From Paenibacillus pinihumi DSM 23905 = JCM 16419 (GTDB taxonomy: Bacteria; Bacillota; Bacilli; Paenibacillales; Paenibacillaceae), in assembly GCF_000422505.1 (NCBI RefSeq), contig NZ_KE383864.1:974381-1038380 (forward strand): a stretch of DNA of 64,000 nt, given 5' to 3'. The notes below the pieces were generated by a model that searched no databases, was not told the DNA's origin, and saw only the letters and a list, made by a program, of their open reading frames with translations. Below are positions 50,731-59,091 of the stretch, piece after piece; the stretch's first letter is position 1; every line of letters begins with the position of its first letter. The translations under genes were made by a program, and so were the position numbers.

Positions 50731-51230
50731 TTGCCCAGCACCCCGTTAATTTTATTCACCAGTACAGCAGAGTGCGCATGGCAGATTGCAATTGCAAGCG
50801 CATCGGCAACATCATCGGGCTTGGGAACAGCCGACAGCTTAAGGAACATCTTCACCATCTCCTGAACCTGCCGCTTTTCCGCTTTTCCATAACCAACAAC
50901 CGCCTGCTTCACCTGCAGCGGTGTATATTCCGCCACCGGAATGCCCCGCTGGGCAGCCGCCAATATAATGACGCCGCGTGCCTGACCAACAGCAAAAGCC
51001 GTCGTCACATTGCGGTTAAAAAACAGCTTCTCCACCGCCATGGCGTCCGGCTTGTATTTGTCCAGCAGCGCGCAGGCTGAATCGTACACCTGTAAAATCC
51101 TTGTCTCCGGAGGGGTATGGGCTTCCGTCTGAATGGCCCCGTACTGTACAGGCACCAGCTTGTTCCCTACCTTGTCGACAAATCCGAATCCGGCAATTGC
51201 TATGCCCGGATCAATTCCTAGTACACGCAA
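50727..51230 (-). CDS. ruvC: Holliday-junction resolvase RuvC
   Basis: 167 residues from MRVLGIDPGIAIAGFG. Catalytic acids: D7 in GIDPG, the glutamate in MAVEKLFF, and aspartates in PDDVADALAIA near the C-terminus. The start is TTG, with GGAGAGG 5 bases upstream; the frame is open further upstream but not conserved. B. subtilis lacks ruvC and uses RecU, so this is a difference from it. Confidence 0.93.
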   Translation of the reverse strand: MRVLGIDPGIAIAGFGFVDKVGNKLVPVQYGAIQTEAHTPPETRILQVYDSACALLDKYKPDAMAVEKLFFNRNVTTAFAVGQARGVIILAAAQRGIPVAEYTPLQVKQAVVGYGKAEKRQVQEMVKMFLKLSAVPKPDDVADALAIAICHAHSAVLVNKINGVLGK

Positions 51231-51442
51231 TACGTCCTCTCCTATCATACACTGCACTATGTATACAAAGCTATCTATCATTATATCAAATGTTCGTACG
51301 AATGAGAACAAGCGTCATTCCTAAATTGGACTCCAGGAGTGCTGCAAGCCTTGTATAAACCTTATTTTTTCAGCTTGAGGCCAGAAAAGCTTTGCGGATT
51401 TTCAATAGAGTAATGTCTATGTCTGCTTACACAGCACCAGAC

Positions 51443-51485
51443 GCAAAAAAATCGGACAGTGCTGCTGTAAGCCGCACTGTCCGAG
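51443..51485 (-). terminator. terminator of bofC
   Basis: TCGGACAGTGC pairs with GCACTGTCCGA across a short hairpin; the minus-strand tail is seven Ts. It lies next to the bofC stop codon. Confidence 0.85.
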
Positions 51486-51491
51486 TGGGGA

Positions 51492-52130
51492 TTAATAACT
51501 CCTCTTCATGGCCCCTTTACTGGCTGGCTCCCTGACCGCAAATTCACTGTAGGCAGAAAGCATACTGTTGTATTCGTCGAGATCATTAATTTTAATCCCG
51601 TCAGCCAGCGCCTGAACCTGAACCTTTGGCAGACTGCTTTCCATATAGCTCATATCGAGCTGGAAAAAGGTGCGCATGACCTTTTCTTTGACAGGAGGAC
51701 CGTCATACAGTGACAGATTCCCGTCCTTGTCCAGACTCATAAAAGCATTTTCCTTGCAGGCTTCCGACAAGTCCTGAATCTGCTCAACCATGACAACCTG
51801 GGCCTGGCCGTTCAAATGTGCTGTCCATGCCGTATGCTTCTCAAGCAGTTCTATAACCGAGCGGGCATTCATCCTTCCAAGACGGCTGGATTCCTCCCCG
51901 CATACATATTCCTTCTTAAGCAGTACCTCCAGCTCCTCATTCTGATTTTGGAGCACTTCAATGAGGCTGGGGGCGGAAGCAGGCTGCTTCACCTGGAACG
52001 AAGCGAAGGAAGCCTGCGGTGCTGCCAGCAGCGGCACAAGTAAAACAAGTCCCCCGCCTAAAGTCCACAATGGCTTTCTGCCTTTTCGCAGCCGTTTCTT
52101 AAGCTTTTTCCACAAGCTGAATTCCATCAT
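51492..52130 (-). CDS. bofC: BofC, forespore regulator of the SigK checkpoint
   Basis: 212 residues. A basic N-terminus, one hydrophobic export segment (about 21-43) and an external domain with LKKEYVCGEESSRLG and VMRTFFQLD, which are BofC family marks. In B. subtilis BofC, in the forespore intermembrane space, inhibits SpoIVB and so delays pro-SigK processing. Position next to ruvC-ruvA agrees with B. subtilis. Terminators or hairpins lie on both sides. Confidence 0.88.
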   Translation of the reverse strand: MMEFSLWKKLKKRLRKGRKPLWTLGGGLVLLVPLLAAPQASFASFQVKQPASAPSLIEVLQNQNEELEVLLKKEYVCGEESSRLGRMNARSVIELLEKHTAWTAHLNGQAQVVMVEQIQDLSEACKENAFMSLDKDGNLSLYDGPPVKEKVMRTFFQLDMSYMESSLPKVQVQALADGIKINDLDEYNSMLSAYSEFAVREPASKGAMKRSY

Positions 52131-52234
52131 ACAGATGTCCCCTTATGTTTTTGCTTGTAGCATTACCCGGGGAACTGGAGATTATGCGCAGAACTGGTAT
52201 CCATCGTATTTCATCATCTTAAAGCACAGCGATT

Positions 52235-52262
52235 CCCCCACACTCGCCTGTCAGTGCGGGGG
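52235..52262 (-). terminator. hairpin between safA and bofC
   Basis: CCCCCACACT pairs with AGTGCGGGGG. No T-tract follows on the minus strand, so it may be a weak terminator or an mRNA end stabiliser. Confidence 0.35.
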
Positions 52263-52288
52263 GCTATTCAGGCCTGCTAAGGCACCTG

Positions 52289-54139
52289 CTATTTGTTGAT
52301 CCAGGGCTGATTTCTGCGTGAACGCGAAGACTCCCTGGAAGAACTGGAGGATGTGGCAGCGCTGCGTACGGTCACCTTTTTCTGCGGTTTGTTGCTTTTA
52401 CGCTTGGTAGAGACGGCGGCCTTCACGTTACTTGTTGAACCCTGCTCCTCCACCCGCTTGTCGCCACATCCGCAATTGCAAGGCTTCTTGTGGGCAGCAG
52501 GTGACTCCTTTACGGGATATGCAGGATAGGGACTCAAATTGGCTCCTGCATGGTAATCCGGTCCGGGATAATTCCATCCTTCCGCAGGACTGATCGCTGT
52601 CTCAAATCCAGGAAACCCGGCATTGCTATGAAGCACAGGCATGGATGGATAGCCATAACCGCCGGTCTGATAGGAAGATTGGCCTGCTCCCGCCCCGCCT
52701 GTTTGCGGCGGATACGGATAGCCTTCATAAGGAGAAAACGAATAGCCTCCATCATGGAACGGACTTACCGGAAATGGCGGATAACTTCCCCAGATATCTG
52801 AAGGTGATGTATTCGGCCATTCTTGTTGATAAGGTGACTGTGATGACAGGAAGGATGATGAGTATGCCTCCTGACCGTAATAGACCGGTGCGATGTTGGC
52901 AGGAGAAATGTTAGGCGGAAGATTTGGCGTTACGCCGGGCGGCGAGGCATTCGGAGACGAATTGGGCGATATACTGGATGGCGAGACGTTCGGCGTTACG
53001 CTTGTTGGTGAAACGTTTGGTGGCCAACACGGCGTTACATTTGCTGGTGAGACATTCGGCGCCCAATTTGGCGTTACATTTACTGGTGAGACATTCGGCG
53101 CCCAATTTGGCGTTACATTTACTGGTGAAACGTTCGGCGCCCAATTCGGCGTTACATTTGCCGGCGAGACATTTGGCGCCCAATTCGGCGTTACATTTGC
53201 CGGCGAGACATTTGGCGCCCAATTCGGCGTTACGTTTGACGGCACAGCATACGACGACGGTTTTGGCGATATGCTTGAAGGCGAGACGTTCGGTGCAGGG
53301 TTGGGCGCCTTGTTTGCCGGCGAGACGTTTGGCTTTACATTGGGAGAAATATTGGCAGGCCCGATGTTTACATGGACAGAGTGCTGCTGCACTGTATAGC
53401 CATGATGAGATTCAACAGGAGATATGAATTGCGGCGTTTTCGGCAGCGGATACGGGGTCAGTGCTTCAACAGCCGGAATGTTCTTTTTCTTGAATAAATC
53501 ATGGTTTGGCGCTTCCTCGATATGGATATGGGTTTCCTTTTTCATTTCTTCTTTCTCTTCCTTCTTTTCAACTTCTGCGCTCTGCACCTTCTCCGGCAAA
53601 GGTGTTGGCACCGGGACAGGCGCAGTCTCGGCCTTAGCTGCCGGGGCTGGAATATTCTGAACCACCGTAGGCAGAGGTTTCGGTGCTGTCTCTTCCTTTT
53701 TCGGCTTCACAATTTGTTCTGTAGATACTTTTCCGGCAGGCGAGTTGGGATGCTTCTCCTGTCCTTGTACCAGCTCAGGCCAGTCTTTTCCTCCGGTACT
53801 TTCCTTCGGAATGTTAACCGTTTCGCCAACGAGCAGGGCATTCGGATTTTTGAGCTGTGGATTGGCCTTGATCATATCGTTCAAGGAGACTCCCCACGCT
53901 TTGGACAGCTTCCAGAGTGTATCCCCCTGCTTGACGATGTGCTGATGCATAATCTCCATCTGATGAGGGGGGTGCACAGGCGCAGATGCGGCAGATGGAA
54001 TTTTCACCTTCATTCCGACATCAATTTCATTGGGGTTCGCAATCCCCGGGTTCAGCTTAATGATTTCATCCAGCGGGACCCCGTATTTTTGGGAGATCGT
54101 ATACAGGGATTCACCTTGCTTGACTACGTGGATTTTCAC
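52289..54139 (-). CDS. safA: LysM spore-coat assembly protein, SafA-like, with tandem repeats
   Basis: 616 residues. Two LysM domains at about 3-47 (HVVKQGESLYTISQKYGV) and 67-110 (HIVKQGDTLWKLSKAWGV). A low-complexity Pro/Lys/Glu linker follows, then a region of repeated N-V-S-P / N-V-T-P-N-W-A-P units (about 265-430), a Pro/Tyr/Gly-rich region, a cysteine cluster KKPCNCGCGDK and a basic Ser-rich end. SafA morphogenetic proteins bind the cortex-coat interface through LysM. The start is GTG with AGGAGG 10 bases upstream. The repeat block is described at 52995-53228. Confidence 0.85.
   Translation of the reverse strand: MKIHVVKQGESLYTISQKYGVPLDEIIKLNPGIANPNEIDVGMKVKIPSAASAPVHPPHQMEIMHQHIVKQGDTLWKLSKAWGVSLNDMIKANPQLKNPNALLVGETVNIPKESTGGKDWPELVQGQEKHPNSPAGKVSTEQIVKPKKEETAPKPLPTVVQNIPAPAAKAETAPVPVPTPLPEKVQSAEVEKKEEKEEMKKETHIHIEEAPNHDLFKKKNIPAVEALTPYPLPKTPQFISPVESHHGYTVQQHSVHVNIGPANISPNVKPNVSPANKAPNPAPNVSPSSISPKPSSYAVPSNVTPNWAPNVSPANVTPNWAPNVSPANVTPNWAPNVSPVNVTPNWAPNVSPVNVTPNWAPNVSPANVTPCWPPNVSPTSVTPNVSPSSISPNSSPNASPPGVTPNLPPNISPANIAPVYYGQEAYSSSFLSSQSPYQQEWPNTSPSDIWGSYPPFPVSPFHDGGYSFSPYEGYPYPPQTGGAGAGQSSYQTGGYGYPSMPVLHSNAGFPGFETAISPAEGWNYPGPDYHAGANLSPYPAYPVKESPAAHKKPCNCGCGDKRVEEQGSTSNVKAAVSTKRKSNKPQKKVTVRSAATSSSSSRESSRSRRNQPWINK
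52995..53228 (-). repeat. 39-bp tandem repeats coding 13-residue units in safA
   Basis: Six 39-bp units in direct array: one degenerate (52995-53033) and five near identical (from 53034, 53073, 53112, 53151 and 53190). Each codes NVTPNWAPNVSPA or a V-ending variant. The units keep the frame, so copy number can change without breaking the gene. Differences between neighbours are mostly synonymous (CAT or CGT, TTT or TTC). Confidence 0.92.
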
Positions 54140-54251
54140 TCGGCATTAACCTCCTATCACGTTCTAGGCTTTGCAGGACATGAATCGACACCTGCTGACC
54201 ATTAATCATTACATCCTATGCAGCAAGTAGGCCAATGTCCACTAAACAGCG

Positions 54252-54282
54252 AAAAAAAATCCCGCAGACTTGGTCTGCGGGA
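54252..54282 (-). terminator. terminator of the pheB-hom-thrB-pheA-ilvE operon
   Basis: CCCGCAGACTTGGTCTGCGGG, a 9-bp perfect stem, followed on the minus strand by eight Ts, 18 bases after the ilvE stop. Confidence 0.9.
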
Positions 54283-54300
54283 CTGGACAAATGTCCTGGT

Positions 54301-55179
54301 TTAGTCGATTTTTACACCGTCTACTTCTACAATTTTACGAAATTCCGACAACAGATGCGTCGTAACCGGCCCTGCCTTTCCTGCTCCGATCGTACGCCCG
54401 TCCACCTCTCGTACAGCAATAACCTCTGCTGCTGTCCCTGTGAAGAATACCTCGTCCGCAATGTAAACATCATGCAGTGTGAACGGTTCCTCCTTGAGCG
54501 TATAGCCCAGTTGGGCACACAGCTCAATAATGGCTCCGCGGGTAATGCCCTCCAGCGCGCCTACATAGCAAGGCGGCGTGTAAACAACACCCTTTTTGAT
54601 AATAAATATATTGTCGCTTGAACCTTCCGCCACATAGCCCTGGGCATTCAGCATGATTGCCTCGCCGACTCCAGCCAGATTCGCCTGAATTTTCACCAGG
54701 ATATTGTTCAAATAATTAAGCGATTTAATCTTCGGATTAAGCGCGTCAGGGATATTTCGGCGCTGGGATACCGATACCGATACGAGCCCTTCCCGGTAAG
54801 CTTCTTCCGAATAGATCGCTAATTGCTCTACAATAATGATTACCCATGCTCTTGGACAACGCTTTGGATCGAGTCCGAGATTACCCGGCCCTCTGGATAC
54901 GATCAGCCTTATGTACCCGTCACGCAGCCCGTTTTTACGAATGGTTTCGACCAGCGCCGCTTCCATCTCGCTCTGGGCTAGCGGAATGTCCAGCATAATG
55001 GATTTCGCTGAATCATACAGCCTGTCCAAATGCTCCTTGCATTTAAATATGTTCCCGTTATAAATGCGAATGCCCTCAAAAATGCCGTCACCGTACAAAA
55101 AACCATGATCATAGACTGAAATTGTTGCCTTCTCCTTGGTAACAAATTCTCCATTCAGGTAAATATACTGTTCAGCCAT
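54301..55179 (-). CDS. ilvE: branched-chain amino acid aminotransferase (class IV)
   Basis: 292 residues, fold-IV PLP transaminase. The start YIYLNGEFVTKEKATISVYD, the PLP lysine K152 in PKIKSLNYLNN, and GYVAEGSSDNIFIIK are those of short IlvE proteins. It would interconvert Leu, Ile, Val and their keto acids. D-alanine aminotransferase and aminodeoxychorismate lyase share the fold, but the FLYGDGIFEGIRIYNG start suits IlvE best. Last gene of the aspartate/phenylalanine operon. Confidence 0.9.
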   Translation of the reverse strand: MAEQYIYLNGEFVTKEKATISVYDHGFLYGDGIFEGIRIYNGNIFKCKEHLDRLYDSAKSIMLDIPLAQSEMEAALVETIRKNGLRDGYIRLIVSRGPGNLGLDPKRCPRAWVIIIVEQLAIYSEEAYREGLVSVSVSQRRNIPDALNPKIKSLNYLNNILVKIQANLAGVGEAIMLNAQGYVAEGSSDNIFIIKKGVVYTPPCYVGALEGITRGAIIELCAQLGYTLKEEPFTLHDVYIADEVFFTGTAAEVIAVREVDGRTIGAGKAGPVTTHLLSEFRKIVEVDGVKID

Positions 55180-55197
55180 TTTCTCCTTGCACCTCCG

Positions 55198-56061
55198 TTA
55201 TTTATAGGAAAAGCTGGGATAAGAGCCAAGCACGCGGATTTGACAACCAATTGCTTCAATTTCGCTAATAGCGGACTGCAGAAGCACGGATTCAATCGGC
55301 ATTTCAATATCAATTGTAAAATAGTAATTGCCAAGCCGCTTCTTCGTTGGTCTGGACTCAATTTTGGACAGGTTAATACGGCGCCAGGCAAAGGCTGACA
55401 GCACTTGGTGCAGCGCACCCGGATAATCCTCCGGCAAATGAATGACAACGCTTGTCTTTCTGACGTCAGAGGTGCGAGCCTCAAAAGGCTTGCTTCCTAC
55501 AAGCAAAAATCTTGTGTAGTTATTGCTGTGGTCCGTTACGCCCTGACACAGCACATCAAGCCCATGCACTCTGGCTCCTGACTGGGTGCCAATAGCTGCC
55601 CAGCCTGCGTCCGGATTCTCCTTGACAAGCCGGACAGCCTCAACTGTGCTGCTGATCTGCTCAAGCTCGGCATGAGGCAGATGATTGCGCAGGTACTGTG
55701 TGCACTGGGCTAAAGCTACCGGATGGCTGAGAACCTTTACGATCCGTTCACTGGCTAGCGTGCCGTCCGGATTCACCAGCTCATTGCGGTGGCCAATCAG
55801 ATTTTGAATGGACGGGTATACCCACTCCGCCTGGATCGGCAGATCAACCTCATTCACAAGCCAATCCAGATGAAGGCTTACCGAACCTTCTATCGTATTC
55901 TCAATCGGGATTATACTATAATCGGTTTTCTCTCCGGCAGTGGACAAAAATACGTCCGCAATCGGCTTGTAATGATTCCACTTCACCTCAGAGTCCCCAA
56001 ACAAATAGTGTGCCGCTTCGTCCGAGACGCTGCCTTCCGGTAATAAAGCTACGCTTATCAT
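55198..56061 (-). CDS. pheA: prephenate dehydratase
   Basis: 287 residues from MISVALLPEGSVSDEAA. It dehydrates and decarboxylates prephenate to phenylpyruvate. The catalytic TRF motif is at 183-185 (NYTRFLLVG), IIPIENTIEGSV is intact, and an ACT domain for phenylalanine feedback occupies about 198-280. The ATG overlaps the thrB stop as ATGA, with AGGAGAAG upstream. There is no chorismate mutase domain. Confidence 0.95.
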   Translation of the reverse strand: MISVALLPEGSVSDEAAHYLFGDSEVKWNHYKPIADVFLSTAGEKTDYSIIPIENTIEGSVSLHLDWLVNEVDLPIQAEWVYPSIQNLIGHRNELVNPDGTLASERIVKVLSHPVALAQCTQYLRNHLPHAELEQISSTVEAVRLVKENPDAGWAAIGTQSGARVHGLDVLCQGVTDHSNNYTRFLLVGSKPFEARTSDVRKTSVVIHLPEDYPGALHQVLSAFAWRRINLSKIESRPTKKRLGNYYFTIDIEMPIESVLLQSAISEIEAIGCQIRVLGSYPSFSYK

Positions 56062-57035
56062 GCTCTTACTTCTCCTTTTATTAACTCCATGAGGGAAATC
56101 TCTCCGGCCGGGCTGTCCAGCCATTGCAATTCAGGTCCGGACAGGCACGGTTTCAGCCAGATTGTATTGGCCTTAACACCCTCCTTGTCCATCGTGTCCA
56201 ATAGAAAGCGTTCCAATTCATCCTTGCGCGAGCTGTCCGCCTCAATCAGCGCCAGCAACGTCGGTCCTGCTCCACTCAGTGCAGTCGAAACTGCCCCGTG
56301 ATTTACGGCATCACGCAGAATTTCCGCCATGCCCGGAATAAGCGCTGCCCGGTATGGCTCATGAATCCGATCTTTCATCGCATAACGGATCAAGTCAATT
56401 CTGCCGGAAGCCAGTGCAGCCACGAGCAGGGAGCTGTGGCTTATATTATAGACCGCATCCTGCTTGCTGTACTGCTGCGGCAGCGCATGGCGCGCCTTCT
56501 CGGTCGCCAAATGAAACTCCGGGATTGCAACGAGCATATCAAGTCCAGCAGGTGGCTCCAGACGGATATGATCGACCCGTTCCCCATCCCAAGCAGCTAC
56601 GATAATGCCTCCAAACAGTGAGGCGCCCACATTATCCGGATGGCCCTCCAAACGGGTTGCAATCGTGAACAGCTGCTGTTCAGTTAGCGGTGAGCCGGCC
56701 AGCGCATTTGCGGCGACCAAAGCACCTACAATTGCCGATGCGCTGCTGCCAAGGCCGCGGGTCAGCGGAATATCGCTGTACATGGCAATGCAAAGCTCCT
56801 GTTCCGGCAGCCCGGCCTCCTTGAATACAAGCTGTGCCACTTTATAAAGCAAATTCGATTTGTCGCGCGGGATGCTCTCCATCCCGCTTCCAAACAATTC
56901 AATTTGTGTTTTGTCCTGGGCGATGGACATATCAATCCATGCATACAGAGAGAGTGCCATTCCCAGCGTATCAAAGCCTGGGCCCAAATTCGCCGTGCTG
57001 GCCGGAATTTTAACGATGATCCGACGGTTATCCAT
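56058..57035 (-). CDS. thrB: homoserine kinase
   Basis: 325 residues from MDNRRIIVKIPASTANLGPG. GHMP kinase; the ATP-binding loop PLTRGLGSSASAIVGAL is at 90-106. It phosphorylates homoserine on the threonine pathway. AAGGAG lies 8 bases before the ATG. It follows hom but thrC, normally between or beside them in Bacillus, is absent from the window. Confidence 0.96.
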   Translation of the reverse strand: MDNRRIIVKIPASTANLGPGFDTLGMALSLYAWIDMSIAQDKTQIELFGSGMESIPRDKSNLLYKVAQLVFKEAGLPEQELCIAMYSDIPLTRGLGSSASAIVGALVAANALAGSPLTEQQLFTIATRLEGHPDNVGASLFGGIIVAAWDGERVDHIRLEPPAGLDMLVAIPEFHLATEKARHALPQQYSKQDAVYNISHSSLLVAALASGRIDLIRYAMKDRIHEPYRAALIPGMAEILRDAVNHGAVSTALSGAGPTLLALIEADSSRKDELERFLLDTMDKEGVKANTIWLKPCLSGPELQWLDSPAGEISLMELIKGEVRA

Positions 57036-57083
57036 ATGTCGTGCTCCTTCCACAGACTTCATCCATGCCAAGCGCTGCCCGGC

Positions 57084-58370
57084 TTATCCTTCTACGCGGT
57101 ATACGCTTTTCACTTTGCGAATGACATCAAGGGATTCAAATGCTTTGAGCACCTTATTCATCGCTGCTTTATTCGCGTCATGAGTAATCACAATAATTTC
57201 TGCTTCCGGATTGTTAGGGTTCGGCTGTTGGAGAACAGACTCCAGACTAACGTCGAATTCAGCGAACACTTGTGTAATGCGTGCGAGTACACCTGCGCGG
57301 TCATCAACATGAAGCAGCAGAAAATATTTGCTCGAAATTTGTGCGTCGGTCTTCAGCTTCTTCTCCTTATACGCTGCAACCGCACGTTGGCCGTTAATAC
57401 CCAGACGAAGGTTTTTCACTACAGCGACAAGATCCGCTACAATAGAAGTGGCTGTTGGCAGTTCGCCCGCTCCCGGACCATAGAACATTGTTTCTCCGAC
57501 GGCTTCGCCATATACATACACCGCATTAAATACGCCGTTGACGGATGCAATTGGATGGGTATTTTTCACCATTGTCGGCTCTACAGTTACACTAATATAA
57601 TCATCCTGGCTGTCGGCTATGCCGAGCAGCTTCAGCTCATAGCCCAGGCGCTTCGCATATGCGATATCCTCGCTGCTGACCGCAGATATGCCTCTTGTGC
57701 TGACATCTTGCAGCGCGACATCCGTACGAAAACCAAGTGTGGCAAGAATCGTCATCTTGCGTGCAGCATCCAGACCTTCTACATCAGAAGTCGGATCAGC
57801 CTCTGCATAGCCGAGCTGCTGTGCTTCTTTTAGCACATCGCTGTAAGAAGCGCCCTCTTGGCTCATTTTCGTCAAAATATAGTTGGTTGTGCCGTTCACA
57901 ATTCCCATTATTTTCGTAATTCGGTCGGAAGAGAAGCCTTCAATTAAAGTCCGAATGATTGGAATACCGCCTGCTACGCTCGCCTCATACATGACGTCAC
58001 AGCGGTTCTCTTCCGCCTTGGCGAGAAGTTCCGGACCGTGCAGTGCCATCAGGTCCTTATTGGCCGTTACAACATGCTTGCCGCGGGACAAGGCTTCCAG
58101 AATATACTCCTTTGTATTCCCGATGCCGCCCATAACCTCAACGACAACATCAATTTCAGGATTGGACACGATATCGTAAGGATCTTCCGTCAGCTTGGAC
58201 GCGTCGATTTGGATCGAACGAGCCTTGCTCTTGTTCTGCACCAGAATCTTCTCAATGACAATCGGGGAGCCTGTCTGGCTTTTCAGATCGTCCTGATGCC
58301 CTTCCACAATACGCACCACGCCTGTTCCTACTGTTCCAAGTCCCAACAGACCTACTTTTACCGGTTTCAT
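57084..58370 (-). CDS. hom: homoserine dehydrogenase
   Basis: 428 residues. Reduces aspartate semialdehyde to homoserine. The NAD(P) motif GLLGLGTVGTGVV is at the N-terminus; GIVNGTTNYILTKM and AYAEADPTSDVEGLDAARK-type catalytic motifs lie in the middle; an ACT domain (about 345-425) probably gives threonine feedback. It starts 24 bases after the ACT-domain gene. Confidence 0.97.
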   Translation of the reverse strand: MKPVKVGLLGLGTVGTGVVRIVEGHQDDLKSQTGSPIVIEKILVQNKSKARSIQIDASKLTEDPYDIVSNPEIDVVVEVMGGIGNTKEYILEALSRGKHVVTANKDLMALHGPELLAKAEENRCDVMYEASVAGGIPIIRTLIEGFSSDRITKIMGIVNGTTNYILTKMSQEGASYSDVLKEAQQLGYAEADPTSDVEGLDAARKMTILATLGFRTDVALQDVSTRGISAVSSEDIAYAKRLGYELKLLGIADSQDDYISVTVEPTMVKNTHPIASVNGVFNAVYVYGEAVGETMFYGPGAGELPTATSIVADLVAVVKNLRLGINGQRAVAAYKEKKLKTDAQISSKYFLLLHVDDRAGVLARITQVFAEFDVSLESVLQQPNPNNPEAEIIVITHDANKAAMNKVLKAFESLDVIRKVKSVYRVEG

Positions 58371-58394
58371 TAACTCTCCTCCAACCTACTTAAT

Positions 58395-58835
58395 CTATCC
58401 TTGCCCGACTACTGACGCCCGGCTCACGCCATCCTGTGCGCGAATCGATTGCAGCAGTTCGGTAAGTGATGTATTCATTAATGCCGTATCCACAGAAATA
58501 ACAACATTCGCAAGCCCTTGCAGCGGAATGCTCTGATGGATGGTTAGCACATTCCCCTCAAAACCTGCTACAAGACCAAGCACTTTGGACAATACACCAG
58601 ACCTGTGCTGCAAATCCATGGAAATCGTGACGATTCTCTCTCTGTCCAGTTGATCAAAGGTTGAAATGGCATCCTTGTATTTGTAGAAGGCACTTCGGCT
58701 AAGGCCAACACGCTCCACAGCCTCATTCACTGTCGCCGCTTCCCCCCGGCGCAGCATCTCCTTCACTTGTATCGTTTTGACAATGCCCTCGGGTAAAATA
58801 TCCTCACGAACGACATAATAACGGTCCGTCATCAA
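58395..58835 (-). CDS. pheB: ACT-domain protein PheB (UPF0735 family)
   Basis: 146 residues: an N-terminal helix-turn-helix-like part (EAATVNEAVERVGLSRSAFY) and a C-terminal ACT domain (RIVTISMDLQHRSGVLSKVL). The PheB name comes from position beside pheA in B. subtilis; it is not a chorismate mutase. It may sense an amino acid and control the operon it heads. GGAGGACG precedes the start. Confidence 0.88.
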   Translation of the reverse strand: MMTDRYYVVREDILPEGIVKTIQVKEMLRRGEAATVNEAVERVGLSRSAFYKYKDAISTFDQLDRERIVTISMDLQHRSGVLSKVLGLVAGFEGNVLTIHQSIPLQGLANVVISVDTALMNTSLTELLQSIRAQDGVSRASVVGQG

Positions 58836-58876
58836 ATCGTCCTCCTGTAAAAGACAAATGTATAACTATAGTGGAC

Positions 58877-58905
58877 ATTATATCGCAAACCGACAAACCC
58901 TGCAA
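58877..58905 (-). promoter_or_regulatory. SigA promoter of the pheB-hom-thrB-pheA-ilvE operon
   Basis: On the minus strand TTGCAG (58905-58900), 17 bases, TATAAT (58882-58877). It lies about 42 bases before the pheB start, with a short leader and no attenuator visible. Confidence 0.65.
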
Positions 58906-59000
58906 TAGGCTGTTTGGCATTCCGGCTCTGTGTCGGCATTGTCCCCGGCATGCGGGCGCATCACTTATCTCTAGAGCCGCAAACTGCTGCAACAGCGACA

Positions 59001-59037
59001 AAAAGGCACCCTCCGGTAATGTTCCGGGCGGATGCCT
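59001..59037 (-). terminator. terminator of obgE
   Basis: GGCATCCGCCCGG and CCGGAGGGTGCC (minus-strand sense) pair around AACATTA and lead into five Ts. It separates obgE from the pheB promoter. Confidence 0.75.
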
Positions 59038-59091
59038 TCGCTGCTTCATCGTGGTTGAAGCCTCATATTATAAAACGGTCAGATGCCAGCC

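Noticed and set aside
52893-53399. Plus-strand open frame of 168 codons with GETFGAQFGVTF-like repeats
   Set aside because: It is the exact antisense of the safA repeat block; repeats with a period divisible by three keep all frames open. It has no Shine-Dalgarno, and the minus-strand frame has LysM domains.
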